Below are positions 25,918-35,206 of a DNA stretch of 64,000 nucleotides, piece by piece; positions within the stretch are counted from its first letter, which is position 1; each line of letters begins with the position of its first letter. Under the pieces are notes generated by a model. That model was not told the DNA's origin. It was given only the letters and a program-made list of their open reading frames with translations, and searched no databases. The position numbers were made by a program, and so were the translations under genes. This DNA comes from an uncultured Acetatifactor sp. (GTDB taxonomy: Bacteria; Bacillota; Clostridia; Lachnospirales; Lachnospiraceae): the NCBI GenBank assembly GCA_910587555.1, contig CAJULV010000012.1, positions 1 to 64,000 of the forward strand, read 5' to 3'.

Positions 25918-26275
25918 GGGCGTATGCCACATTGCTTCGGTGGCAGGGCTGGCCGGCGGTAAAATCTGCGCGGCTGATGCCTGCTTCTGGTGTCATTCTT
26001 TTTATACCAGCTGCCCGCCGGAGGAATATTTTGAGGAGCATTCGGAAAGGGCGCGGCTTTGCGGAATGCGGCGGCGGAACGGAAAGGATGCGGCCTTTCC
26101 GTTCATGGGCAGAATTCGCAGGAACAGTAATTTCGCGCACAGCTGCCATAATTTTGCATTTCGATTGCCCTTCTATTGACAAGAATTCGGTAAAATGTTA
26201 TATTTAAAAGCGGTTTGTGACATGCCGGGATTCCGGAAACGAAGCGGCCCGGAGGCATAAGAAGGGAACAGAAGG
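25918..26275. other. intergenic region with hairpin
   Basis: No gene I can support. AACGGAAAGG (26078-26087) and CCTTTCCGTT (26094-26103) form a 10-bp perfect stem with a 6-base loop but no T-tract. Short open frames on both strands here lack family features. A strong promoter (26176-26204) for the CotH operon lies at the right end. Confidence 0.5.
26176..26204 (+). promoter_or_regulatory. sigma-A promoter of the VTC/DUF4956/CotH operon
   Basis: TTGACA (26176-26181), a 17-base spacer and TATATT (26199-26204). This is one of the closest matches to consensus in the window. The leader to the GTG start at 26276 is about 65 bases. Confidence 0.85.
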
Positions 26276-26998
26276 GTGGATACCAGGAACTATCGCAACG
26301 AACTGAAATTTCTCTGTAGGGAACAGGATTTATACCTTATCGAAAATAAAATCCGCCATATCTGCAGACTGGACGCAAACGTGGGTCCCGGGGGAACCTA
26401 TTCGGTTAAAAGCCTGTATTTCGACACATATGATGACCGATGCTACCACGAAAATCAGGCGGGGGTTGACAATCGAAAAAAATACAGGATTCGGATATAT
26501 AATGAAGACACGAGTGTAATCAAGCTGGAGTGCAAGTATTCGCTCCGCGGCAGGAAAGCGAAGGAGTCCTGCAACATTACCGGACAGCAATATGAAATTC
26601 TGACGGCTTCCCGCCCGGCACCTTCTTTGTGCAGCGGCGAAAGGGCTGAAGGAGGGCGGGGAATGCAGAAGCTGGCAGCCCGTTTCCTGCTGGAAAAAAA
26701 CCTGTATTTACTGACACCGAAGATTATCGTGGAGTACAGGCGTACACCGTATGTTTATGCAGCCGGAAATGTGAGGATTACATTTGACAGGGCCATCCGT
26801 GCTTCTTCCCGGACGGACAGGTTTCTGGGTCCCAATACCACGTACAGAAACATTTTGCCGGAAAATATGCATGTTCTGGAAGTCAAATATGATGAATTCA
26901 TTCCGGCGGCAATCCTGGAGCTGGCGGCGGCAGGACGCTCGCTGCGCAGGACAAGCTTTTCGAAATACGCCCTGTGCAGAGACTACGGCACTGCGTAA
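26276..26998 (+). CDS. VTC-domain (polyphosphate polymerase-like) protein
   Basis: Protein of 240 aa with VTC-domain features: RNELKFLC, the KSLYFDTYDDRCYHEN tunnel segment, KYRIRIYN, KLECKYS and the C-terminal LEVKYDEFIP, giving the basic and acidic residues lining the triphosphate tunnel. The prototype domain makes polyphosphate from ATP; bacterial homologues next to CotH and DUF4956 have no settled role. The start is GTG 26276 behind GAAGGGAACAGAAGG. It opens an operon with DUF4956, CotH and a deacetylase. No signal peptide, so it faces the cytoplasm. Confidence 0.85.
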   Translation: MDTRNYRNELKFLCREQDLYLIENKIRHICRLDANVGPGGTYSVKSLYFDTYDDRCYHENQAGVDNRKKYRIRIYNEDTSVIKLECKYSLRGRKAKESCNITGQQYEILTASRPAPSLCSGERAEGGRGMQKLAARFLLEKNLYLLTPKIIVEYRRTPYVYAAGNVRITFDRAIRASSRTDRFLGPNTTYRNILPENMHVLEVKYDEFIPAAILELAAAGRSLRRTSFSKYALCRDYGTA

Positions 26999-27026
26999 GC
27001 GGCTTATAAAAGGTGAGGAAAAAGGA

Positions 27027-27707
27027 ATGAGCATACAGGATGTAATCAAAAAATCTTTTCTGCAGGGATTTCAGAACACTGACATGACCATGCAGACCGT
27101 GGCGCTTCTGCTGGTGGCTGCGGGAATACTGGGAATCTACCTGTTTTTTGTATACCGGTTCATGACGGCAGACTCTTTTTATTCGAAGAATTTTAATGTG
27201 TCCCTGATCTTGATGTGCGTGATTACGACCGCAATCATCATCACCATTCAGAGCAGCGTAGTCGTATCGCTGGGCATGGTGGGTGCGCTTTCCATCGTCA
27301 GATTCAGAACCGCCGTAAAGGAGCCGCTGGATCTGATTTTTATGTTCTGGAGTATCAGCCTGGGAATCATATGCGGTGCGGGGATGCTGAGCCTGGCGGT
27401 GATGCTGACGGTGGGCGCAACCATCCTCGTGGTGGTGTTTTACCGGCTTCCGGAGGTGCGCGGTTCCATGCTTCTGGTGGTGAATGCCAGCAGCGGCGAA
27501 TGCGCGGAGTCCGTTTTCCGCACGGTTGGTAAATATGATAAAAGCTATAAGGTAAAATCCAGGAACCTGACAAAAGAAAGCGCTGATTTTGTTGTGGAAA
27601 TACGGCAGAAGGAGCGGGATTGTGACAGCCTTCTGATGGAATTAAACGAGATAGAGGAAGTTGTTTCTGTTTCCATGGTAGCCCACAGGGGAGATGCAGT
27701 CTATTGA
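27027..27707 (+). CDS. DUF4956 membrane protein
   Basis: Protein of 226 aa with about four membrane segments in the first 150 residues. The conserved stretch VSLGMVGALSIVRFRTAVKE identifies DUF4956, and a soluble domain of about 80 residues follows. The ATG at 27027 follows AGGTGAGGAAAAAGG. The larger open frame beginning at 26784 is the VTC gene in another phase. It is the regular partner of VTC and CotH proteins in Firmicutes. The TTG start of cotH overlaps its stop. Its reaction is not known. Confidence 0.85.
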   Translation: MSIQDVIKKSFLQGFQNTDMTMQTVALLLVAAGILGIYLFFVYRFMTADSFYSKNFNVSLILMCVITTAIIITIQSSVVVSLGMVGALSIVRFRTAVKEPLDLIFMFWSISLGIICGAGMLSLAVMLTVGATILVVVFYRLPEVRGSMLLVVNASSGECAESVFRTVGKYDKSYKVKSRNLTKESADFVVEIRQKERDCDSLLMELNEIEEVVSVSMVAHRGDAVY

Positions 27708-29593
27708 ATAAGACGGAACTGTTCAAACTTTTGTTTATGATGGCAGCGGCGGCTGCGCTGGTCCTGGCAATCGGCGGGGGTATAAACCGGCAGCCCCGGC
27801 AGGGGGCAGGGGATTTTGTTTTTGCCGCACCTGAATTATCTGCGGAAAGCGGCTTTTATGCCGAGCCTTTTGAACTGGAAATAACGGTGCCGGAAGGCGC
27901 TTTGGTATACTATACGCTGGACGGCAGCGCGCCAAGGGAGGATTCACGGCTCTATACGGAACCCGTTGCCATATCATATGGAAGCGGAAGGGAATCCGAT
28001 GTCACTTATATCGAAAATATGCAGCAGGACTGGATGAACGGCGAAGGCGAAACCCACTCCAATCTGGCAACCGTAATCCGCGCCGCCGCCGTATATGAGG
28101 GCGGCGTCACCAGCGACATAGTGACGGCAACCTACTTTGTGGGGCAGGAAAAAAACAGGGATCACCTGATTGTCTCCCTGGTGGCTGACCCGGAAGACCT
28201 GTTCGGGGATAACGGGATCTATGTCACGGGCCGGGCATATGACGAGTGGTATCTGGGAGACCGGGCGGGAGACGCGCCCACGCCCAATTTTTTTCAGCAT
28301 GGGGAAGAATGGGAGCGGCCGGCGGTAATGGAACTGTTTCAGGGCAAGAGCCTTCTGCAGCAGCCGGTGGGAATCCGGATACAGGGGGCTTCCATGCGGG
28401 AGGGTGCCAACAAGCGTTTTTCCGTATATGCCCGTAAAAAGTACGGTGGGAGCGGGTGGTTTGACACGCCGATTTTCGGTTTTGAAGCCGGACGCACCCA
28501 TTCTTTTATGCTGCGTTCCGGCTTTATGAACGGCTACATCCAGTATCTGGTGCAGGACAGGGATATCGCTTCCGCCCAGAGCAGGGAGGTAATCGTATAC
28601 CTGAACGGCGCCCTGTGGTATATCACGATAGCCCAGGAAAAATACAGTGAAAAGTATTTCCAGGAAAAGTACGGAGTTGACGAGGATAATCTAGTCATTG
28701 CGAAGGCCGGGGCAGTGGAGTCCGGCAGGGCGGAAGAACAGGCAATGTATCAGGCAATGTATGATTTCCTGAATACACATGACATGTCGGATCCGGTGTC
28801 TTACGAAGGGCTTGACCGGATTATGGATATCCAGAGTTATATTGATTTTTCCTGTGTCAATCTCTATTTTGCGAATCTGGATTATAATGAAAATAAAAAC
28901 ATCTACTGCTGGAGGGCCAGGAAGGCGGGCTATGGGGAATATGAAGACGGGCGGTGGCGCTGGGGACTGTATGATATGGATCTGGAGAATCTGGATTACG
29001 GCGTACGCATGGAGGAGATCAATACGTTTACCATGGATACCCATTATGCGGGCGGCGCGTTCAATACCCGTCCCATGTACGTGGCTTTGAAACAGAACCC
29101 GCTGTTTTGCAGACAGTTTGTCCTGAGCTTCATGGACATGGTAAATACGGATTTTACGGTGGAAAGGGCGGCAGGCGCCATGGAGGACTGGGGCGTTACC
29201 ATGGAATGGTGGGGCATGCCGGCGGATTGGGTGGAAAATTTCTTCCCGGCACGGACCGAGGCGATTACAGGCTATCTGGCAGAGGAGTTCGGGCTGACGG
29301 GAACCCGCCAGGATGTCAGGCTGTCTGTCAGCGATGCGGAAGCGGGGTATCTGACCCTGAACACGATTACGCCGGATTTGTCCGAGGGGGAATGGACAGG
29401 AAGCTATTTTACAGATTATCCCGTGACGGTTACGGCCGTGGCGAATGAGGGATACCGTTTTGCGGGCTGGTCCGGTGATGTGCCAGAAGGCGTATCGGGG
29501 CAGCAGGTGCTGACTGTGGAGATACCCGAAGGCGGGCTGAAGCTGCAGGCAGTTTTTCAAAAAGAAGGAGATAGGCAGGCGAAAACAAGATGA
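27704..29593 (+). CDS. CotH kinase family protein with chitobiase-like and beta-repeat domains
   Basis: Extracellular or membrane-anchored protein of 629 aa. A signal-anchor (about 5-25) precedes a chitobiase-type module YYTLDGSAPREDSRLYTEPV (about 65-90). The CotH domain follows (about 150-500) with RIQGASMRE, FMLRSGFMN, YLNGALWYITIAQEKYSEKYF and the acidic motif WGLYDMDLENLDYG. An InlB-type beta repeat (VTAVANEGYRFAGWSG) closes it. CotH proteins are atypical kinases, best known for phosphorylating spore-coat proteins. The TTG start overlaps the DUF4956 stop, and the stop overlaps the deacetylase ATG. Confidence 0.88.
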   Translation: MNKTELFKLLFMMAAAAALVLAIGGGINRQPRQGAGDFVFAAPELSAESGFYAEPFELEITVPEGALVYYTLDGSAPREDSRLYTEPVAISYGSGRESDVTYIENMQQDWMNGEGETHSNLATVIRAAAVYEGGVTSDIVTATYFVGQEKNRDHLIVSLVADPEDLFGDNGIYVTGRAYDEWYLGDRAGDAPTPNFFQHGEEWERPAVMELFQGKSLLQQPVGIRIQGASMREGANKRFSVYARKKYGGSGWFDTPIFGFEAGRTHSFMLRSGFMNGYIQYLVQDRDIASAQSREVIVYLNGALWYITIAQEKYSEKYFQEKYGVDEDNLVIAKAGAVESGRAEEQAMYQAMYDFLNTHDMSDPVSYEGLDRIMDIQSYIDFSCVNLYFANLDYNENKNIYCWRARKAGYGEYEDGRWRWGLYDMDLENLDYGVRMEEINTFTMDTHYAGGAFNTRPMYVALKQNPLFCRQFVLSFMDMVNTDFTVERAAGAMEDWGVTMEWWGMPADWVENFFPARTEAITGYLAEEFGLTGTRQDVRLSVSDAEAGYLTLNTITPDLSEGEWTGSYFTDYPVTVTAVANEGYRFAGWSGDVPEGVSGQQVLTVEIPEGGLKLQAVFQKEGDRQAKTR

Positions 29594-30333
29594 AGGACGG
29601 TAACATGAAAAGGAAATTACTGGCAGGCGCTGCTGCCTTTGTGATTGTGGCAGCGGTTGTGTTGGGGGGGATAAAATTATACAGGATACACCAGATGAAC
29701 CAGTCGGGCATTCTGCTGGCTTTTGATGACTACAGCGAGGACAGCTGGCGGGCGAATTTCGAACTGTTTTCCGAATACGGCGCCAAGGTGACTTTTTTTG
29801 TCAATTTAAGCGAACCTACGGAATTCTGTTATGATGCGGAAAAGGAAGGGCATGAAATCGGGTTTCACACCGTGGAGCATGTCAACCTGAAAGAGGCCAC
29901 GGAGGAAGCGGTATACCAGCAGGCCATTGCGCCGATAGAGGTCTTTCGGAAGGAAGGAATTGAACTGACTACCTTTGCGTACCCTTACGGGGCCCAGACC
30001 GAACAGCTGGATGAAATGCTGCTGGAGCATTACAATGTGGTCAGGGGCGCATATCACCTGGAACTTCACGGAAAGCACGAGCTGCGGAAAGGGTTTGTGG
30101 ATTCCATGAGCCTGGATAATGCCAATTTTGATTCCCAGGAAGCGTATGAACAGAAGATTATGGAAGTCCTGAATGAACTCAAAGGCGGAAAGGGGAGAGT
30201 GGCCGCTTTTTATTCTCATGTCATAGGGGACGGGGAGTGGTGCATCAGTACTGACAGGCTGGAGTTTCTCCTGCGGAAAGCGAAGGAGATGGGGCTTCAG
30301 TTTTATACGTTTCAGGAACTTCAGTACTGGTAA
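29590..30333 (+). CDS. polysaccharide deacetylase-like protein (NodB fold)
   Basis: Protein of 247 aa with an N-terminal membrane anchor (about 8-28). NodB motif 1 is LLAFDDYSEDSW (the DD pair), motif 2 is HTVEHVNL (the HxxxH metal pair), and motif 3 resembles FAYPYGAQ. The later motifs are weakly conserved, with SHVIGDG near the end. It would act outside the membrane on N-acetylated or O-acetylated glycan. Its ATG overlaps the CotH stop, making it the last gene of the VTC-DUF4956-CotH operon and suggesting a joint role at the cell surface. Confidence 0.85.
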   Translation: MKDGNMKRKLLAGAAAFVIVAAVVLGGIKLYRIHQMNQSGILLAFDDYSEDSWRANFELFSEYGAKVTFFVNLSEPTEFCYDAEKEGHEIGFHTVEHVNLKEATEEAVYQQAIAPIEVFRKEGIELTTFAYPYGAQTEQLDEMLLEHYNVVRGAYHLELHGKHELRKGFVDSMSLDNANFDSQEAYEQKIMEVLNELKGGKGRVAAFYSHVIGDGEWCISTDRLEFLLRKAKEMGLQFYTFQELQYW

Positions 30334-30364
30334 AGGACTATTGGGGACTGTGTGGTTCAAAATA

Positions 30365-30393
30365 TTGACATAAATTCATTGTCTTGTTAGAAT
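30365..30393 (+). promoter_or_regulatory. sigma-A promoter for the hybrid kinase
   Basis: TTGACA (30365-30370), a 17-base spacer and TAGAAT (30388-30393), followed by AGGAGGAGAC before the ATG at 30438. Confidence 0.8.
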
Positions 30394-30437
30394 AGTATTT
30401 AAGTGAAGAATTTTCATCACATCAGGAGGAGACGGAC

Positions 30438-33400
30438 ATGTATCATTGCCAGGTCCACTTTTATTTAGTCGGTCGTTCGTGCAAGACATTCGAGATAATA
30501 AAAGGGAGTGTCCCGCTGGATAATTTTACGCATACGTTTTCGGAGAGCAGCCAGGTGGAGGAGAAGCTGGCATCGCAGGCAGATGTCATCATGATGCATC
30601 TGGCGGATATGGATATTGAGGAATCGGTGAGAAAGTCCGTATCGGCAAAGCGTGACAGCGCGGAATTGATATTGCTTGCGGAAGGGGCGGAAGCAGCATT
30701 TTTGGCGGGGGAATTTCCGGAAGAGGGATACTCCGCTTTTTTCAGTGGTGTATCCGGCGGACAGGAGCGGGAGGAAGCATGTGAGTCAGGGCCGGAATGT
30801 CTGCTTGCGGCGGTGAAGGACATATGGAGGCTTCCCATGACGGAAGGGGAGTCCCGCTTTCGATTTGCCAGGTGGCAGCAGGGCTATAAAGCGGAAAAGG
30901 ATGCCTGGCAGAACAGCCATTTTTTTGAGTCCACCATTAATAACGTCCCGAATCTGATTTGGTATAAGGATAAGAACGGTATCCATGAGAAGGTGAATGA
31001 CAGCTTCTGCCGGACGGTGGGCAAGACGAAGAAGCAGGTGGAGGGCCGCGGGCATGCATATATCTGGGATGTGGAGCAGGATGACCCGGCCTGTATAGAA
31101 TCGGAACGCGAGGTCATGTCCAAACGGCGTACATTTGTATCCGAGGAGATCATCAAAGCGGGTGACAGCATGCGTACGCTTACCACTTATAAGTCCCCGC
31201 TGTATGATATTGACGGAAGTGTGATGGGAACGGTGGGCGTAGCCATCGATGTGACGCAGGAGCGTGCCTATGAGCAGGAAATCATACAGAAGAACCGTAC
31301 GCTGGAGGCACTTTTTACCAGCATTGACTGCGGCGTACTGTGCCATTCTCTGGACGGAAGCGAAATCATCAGCATAAACCGTGCCGCCCTGAAGATTCTG
31401 GGGTATGAGAGTAAGGAAGCGCTGCTGCGGGACGGCTTTGACATGATGGCTTCCTCTGTTCTGGAAGAGGACAGAGAGGCTCTCCAGGAGAGTATGGAGG
31501 ATTTGAAAAAAGAGGGAGACAGTGTCAGTGTCGAATATCGTATCAGGCATAAAAACGGCGATATTCTGCATCTTATGGGCAATGTCAAGCTGCTTCGGGA
31601 GAACGGAGAGCTGTTTTATCAGCGATTTATTTTGGACTGTACGGCCCAGAAGCTGCAGGAAAAGCAGAACGAGAGACGGCAGATGGAGCTGGTGAAGGCG
31701 CTGAGCATTGACTACAATCTTGTCTGCTACTTTGACCTTGACACGGGAAACGGACGCCTGCTGCGCGATGACGAGACGGAACGCTCCTTCGAGACTTTTT
31801 TCCGGGGAGATATTTCCCTGGAGGAAAGCATGGGAGCGTACATAGAGAAGTCTGTGCACGAGGAAGACAAGGAGATGGTGCGCCAGGAGTCTTCCCGGGA
31901 AAGAATACGGCAGGAACTGGGGGAGAAGCTGCAGCATTATGTGAATTACCGGACTGTCACGGAGGACGGCATAAAGTATTTTCAGGTGAAGGCCGTGCGG
32001 GCCGGCGAGTGGGGGGAGGACTACGGCATTGTCCTGGGCTTCCGCAGTGTGGATGACGAGATTCGCAGTGAGATGGAGCAGAAGCGCCTTCTGGAGGACG
32101 CCCTTCTGCAGGCGAACAGGGCAAGTAAGGCAAAGAGTGTCTTCCTGTCCAATATGTCTCATGATATCCGGACGCCAATGAATGCCATTGTGGGATTTAC
32201 GGCCCTTGCCATTACCCATATCGATCACAGGGAACAGGTGGAGGAGTATCTGAAGAAAATCATGACATCCGGCAACCACCTGCTGAGCCTGATCAATGAT
32301 GTGCTGGACATGAGCCGGATTGAGAGCGGGAAGATACATCTGGACGAGAAGCCCTGCAGCCTGCCGGACATTCTGCACGGGCTGCGCAATATTTTACAGG
32401 CGGATATCAATGCCAAACAGCTGGAGCTGTATATGGATGCGGTGGATGTCTGGGACGAGGGGATTTACTGTGACAAGCTGCGGCTGAACCAGGTCCTGCT
32501 GAATCTGTTAAGCAACAGCGTGAAATATACGGGGGCAGGCGGTATCGTCAGCATGCGGGTCACGGAAAAGCCGGGAGCGCCGGAGGGCTATGCCAATTAT
32601 GAGTTTGTGATCAAGGATAACGGCATCGGCATGAGCGAGGCGTTTGTGGAGCATATTTTCGAACCCTTCGAACGGGAGGAGAACAGCACCATCAGCGGGA
32701 TTCAGGGAACCGGGCTGGGGATGGCCATCACCAAGAATATTGTGGATATGATGAACGGTACCATCTCGGTGAAAAGCGAACCGGGCGTCGGAACGGAATT
32801 CCGCACGGCATTTACCTTTAAACTGCACGCCGCGTCAAAAGAGTCCCATGCCATAGCGGAGCTGAAGAACTGCAGGGCGCTGGTGGTGGATGATGATTTC
32901 AATACCTGCGACAGCGTTTCCTATATGCTCCAGCAGATCGGTATGCGGGCGGAGTGGACCCTGTCCGGAAAGGAAGCGGTGCTGCGCACCCACCAGGCGC
33001 TTATGCGGGGAGACAGCTACAGCGTCTATATTGTGGACTGGCTGCTGCCGGATATGAACGGCGTGGAAGTGACGCGGAGAATTCGGAAGGAAATGGGAGA
33101 AAATGTGTCGGTTATTGTCCTGACAGCCTATGACTGGTCCGACATAGAGGAGGAGGCAAAGGAGGCCGGCGTTACGGCTTTCTGCAGCAAGCCGCTGTTC
33201 CTGTCGGAACTGAGGAGCTGCCTGCAGTCTGCTATAAACGCGGAAGAGAAAGATGAGGAGGAGAAGGTTACTCATACAGTGCGGCATCACTCGGGGCGGA
33301 TTCTGCTGGCGGAGGATGTGATACTGAACCAGGAAATTGCGGTCACGATACTGGAAGACGCGGGATTTACCACGGAGATAGCGCAGAACGGACAGGAAGC

Positions 33401-33668
33401 CGTGGACATGATGAGGGAATCCAGGCCCGGGTATTACCAGCTGATCCTGATGGACGTGCAGATGCCGGTAATGAACGGCTATGAGGCAGCCAGGGCAATC
33501 CGGAGGCTGGAGAACGCGGAACTGGCATCCATCCCCATTATCGCCATGACGGCCAATGCCTTTGAGGAAGACAAAAAAGAAGCGCTGGCCTGCGGAATGA
33601 ACGGTCATATCGCGAAGCCCATTGATGTGGATAATCTGTTTGAGACACTGGACAGGGCGCTGGCCTGA
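30438..33668 (+). CDS. hybrid histidine kinase, PAS-PAS-PAS-HisKA-HATPase-REC-REC
   Basis: Cytoplasmic kinase of 1076 aa without clear membrane segments. After a degenerate receiver-like start (1-130), PAS domains lie at about 155-280 (FESTINNVPNLIWYKD), 290-410 and 425-545. HisKA has H575 in FLSNMSHDIRTPMNAIVGF. The ATPase domain has LLSNSVKYT, DNGIGMSE and GTGLGMAITKNIV. Two receivers follow with D867 (YIVDWLLPDMNG) and D1006 (LILMDVQMPVMNG). No output domain or partner regulator is adjacent, so its phosphorelay target is elsewhere. The ligand of the PAS domains is unknown. Confidence 0.93.
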   Translation: MYHCQVHFYLVGRSCKTFEIIKGSVPLDNFTHTFSESSQVEEKLASQADVIMMHLADMDIEESVRKSVSAKRDSAELILLAEGAEAAFLAGEFPEEGYSAFFSGVSGGQEREEACESGPECLLAAVKDIWRLPMTEGESRFRFARWQQGYKAEKDAWQNSHFFESTINNVPNLIWYKDKNGIHEKVNDSFCRTVGKTKKQVEGRGHAYIWDVEQDDPACIESEREVMSKRRTFVSEEIIKAGDSMRTLTTYKSPLYDIDGSVMGTVGVAIDVTQERAYEQEIIQKNRTLEALFTSIDCGVLCHSLDGSEIISINRAALKILGYESKEALLRDGFDMMASSVLEEDREALQESMEDLKKEGDSVSVEYRIRHKNGDILHLMGNVKLLRENGELFYQRFILDCTAQKLQEKQNERRQMELVKALSIDYNLVCYFDLDTGNGRLLRDDETERSFETFFRGDISLEESMGAYIEKSVHEEDKEMVRQESSRERIRQELGEKLQHYVNYRTVTEDGIKYFQVKAVRAGEWGEDYGIVLGFRSVDDEIRSEMEQKRLLEDALLQANRASKAKSVFLSNMSHDIRTPMNAIVGFTALAITHIDHREQVEEYLKKIMTSGNHLLSLINDVLDMSRIESGKIHLDEKPCSLPDILHGLRNILQADINAKQLELYMDAVDVWDEGIYCDKLRLNQVLLNLLSNSVKYTGAGGIVSMRVTEKPGAPEGYANYEFVIKDNGIGMSEAFVEHIFEPFEREENSTISGIQGTGLGMAITKNIVDMMNGTISVKSEPGVGTEFRTAFTFKLHAASKESHAIAELKNCRALVVDDDFNTCDSVSYMLQQIGMRAEWTLSGKEAVLRTHQALMRGDSYSVYIVDWLLPDMNGVEVTRRIRKEMGENVSVIVLTAYDWSDIEEEAKEAGVTAFCSKPLFLSELRSCLQSAINAEEKDEEEKVTHTVRHHSGRILLAEDVILNQEIAVTILEDAGFTTEIAQNGQEAVDMMRESRPGYYQLILMDVQMPVMNGYEAARAIRRLENAELASIPIIAMTANAFEEDKKEALACGMNGHIAKPIDVDNLFETLDRALA

Positions 33669-33723
33669 AAGCCCCGCGGCTGTTCTTCGTGTGTCTTTTT
33701 ATCAAAATTTAATGGGAAAGTGA

Positions 33724-33752
33724 TTGCAAATAGACAAGGACTATGCTAAACT
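33724..33752 (+). promoter_or_regulatory. candidate promoter of the butyrate cluster
   Basis: TTGCAA (33724-33729), a 17-base spacer and TAAACT (33747-33752). The Rex-like site at 33764-33783 would cover the start of transcription. Confidence 0.55.
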
Positions 33753-33763
33753 AGAAACAGTCA

Positions 33764-33783
33764 TTGTGATAAAAAAATAACAA
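33764..33783. promoter_or_regulatory. Rex-like redox operator (imperfect)
   Basis: TTGTGA-N8-TAACAA lies between the promoter and the thiolase ribosome site. The half-sites match those of Rex, the NADH-sensing repressor of butyrate and fermentation genes in Clostridia, but the total length is 20 rather than 18 bases. The assignment is inference. Confidence 0.35.
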
Positions 33784-33815
33784 TCATTACAAAACATTTT
33801 TTGGAGGGAAAACAA

Positions 33816-35000
33816 ATGGCAAAGAAAGTAGTTTTGGCCGGTGCATGCCGTACCGCAATCGGTACTATGGGCGGCACACTGAGCACCACACCTGCAGCGG
33901 ATCTGGGAGCTGTCGTGATCAAGGAAGCCCTGAACAGGGCGGGAGTAAAGCCCGAAGACGTAGATCAGGTCTACATGGGCTGTGTTATCCAGGCAGCGCA
34001 GGGACAGAACGTGGCCCGTCAGTCTTCCATCAAGGCTGGTCTTCCCATCGAAGTGCCTGCCGTTACCATGAACGTTGTCTGCGGTTCCGGGCTGAACTGT
34101 GTGAACCAGGCGGCACAGATGATCATGGCGGGGGATGCCGACGTGGTAGTGGCCGGCGGTATGGAGAACATGTCCATGGCGCCTTACGCGATTCCTCAGG
34201 CCCGTTACGGTTACAGGATGAACAACGGCACACTGGTGGATACCATGATCAAGGATGCCCTCTGGGACGCTTTTAATGATTATCATATGATTACCACTGC
34301 AGACAATATCTGTCGTGAGTGGAATCTGACCCGCGAGGAACTTGACGAGTTCGCACTCAAGAGCCAGCAGAAGGCGGAAGCGGCACAGAAGTCCGGTGCT
34401 TTTGACGCCGAGATCGTTCCCGTTATGGTGAAGAAAAAGAAAGAGACAATCGAATTCAAGGTAGACGAAGGACCCCGTGCAGGTTCCACCATCGAAGGAC
34501 TTGCAAAGCTGCGCCCCATCAATAAGGACGGCTTTGTAACCGCCGGCAATGCTTCCGGTATCAATGACGGCGCGGCTGCCGTTGTTGTCATGAGCGAGGA
34601 GAAGGCAAAGGAACTGGGCGTGAAGCCCATGGCTACATTCGTTGCAGGCGCGCTTGCAGGCGTTCGTCCCGAAGTTATGGGTATCGGACCCGTGGCATCC
34701 ACGAAGAAGGTTCTGGCGAAAACCGGCATGAAGATTGAGGATTTCGATATTATCGAGGCTAACGAGGCATTTGCGGCGCAGTCCGTTGCGGTGGGCAAGG
34801 ACCTGGGTATTGATGTGGACAGACAGCTGAATCCCAACGGCGGCGCCATCGCGCTGGGACATCCCGTAGGTGCTTCCGGATGCCGTATCCTGGTAACCCT
34901 GCTTCACGAGATGCGGGCGAAGGGCGCGAAGACCGGTCTTGCGACCCTGTGCATCGGCGGCGGTATGGGCTGCTCCACGATTGTGAAGATTGAGGACTAA
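33816..35000 (+). CDS. thlA: acetyl-CoA acetyltransferase (thiolase)
   Basis: Thiolase of 394 aa joining two acetyl-CoA to acetoacetyl-CoA, the first step of butyrate synthesis. The nucleophilic C89 lies in NVVCGSGLN, and the C-terminus has NPNGGAIALGHPVGASGCRI and the second catalytic cysteine in LCIGGGMG. The ATG at 33816 follows TTGGAGGG; an in-frame start at 33801 would put the ribosome site inside the gene. It heads thl-crt-hbd-bcd-etfB-etfA, the standard set for making butyryl-CoA from acetyl-CoA. Confidence 0.96.
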   Translation: MAKKVVLAGACRTAIGTMGGTLSTTPAADLGAVVIKEALNRAGVKPEDVDQVYMGCVIQAAQGQNVARQSSIKAGLPIEVPAVTMNVVCGSGLNCVNQAAQMIMAGDADVVVAGGMENMSMAPYAIPQARYGYRMNNGTLVDTMIKDALWDAFNDYHMITTADNICREWNLTREELDEFALKSQQKAEAAQKSGAFDAEIVPVMVKKKKETIEFKVDEGPRAGSTIEGLAKLRPINKDGFVTAGNASGINDGAAAVVVMSEEKAKELGVKPMATFVAGALAGVRPEVMGIGPVASTKKVLAKTGMKIEDFDIIEANEAFAAQSVAVGKDLGIDVDRQLNPNGGAIALGHPVGASGCRILVTLLHEMRAKGAKTGLATLCIGGGMGCSTIVKIED

Positions 35001-35021
35001 GGTTTCAGTTTCAGGAAGGGT

Positions 35022-35050
35022 GCTTCCGGACGGTCTTGCTCTCCGGAAGC
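35022..35050. repeat. 8-bp perfect stem in the thl-crt gap
   Basis: GCTTCCGG (35022-35029) pairs with CCGGAAGC (35043-35050). It is not followed by a T-tract, so attenuation or mRNA processing is more likely than simple termination. A second small hairpin, GTGTGC/GCGCAC, sits at 35177-35192 directly before the crt ribosome site. Confidence 0.55.
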
Positions 35051-35206
35051 CGAAAAAGGGAGAATGGCTCTGGCATTGAGGCATTCTTTCTTTGATGAAG
35101 ACAGCATTTTATAAAAAGTTCGTAGATGAAAGATACATAGGAAACTGGAAAACAGAACAGCAGGATTGATTGGCATGTGTGCTGAAGCGCACAAGGAGGT
35201 GTAAAC

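Noticed and set aside
30786..32378. 530-codon antisense ORF inside the hybrid kinase
   Set aside because: Rich in His and Leu as expected from reverse-strand reading of coding sequence; the sense gene is certain.
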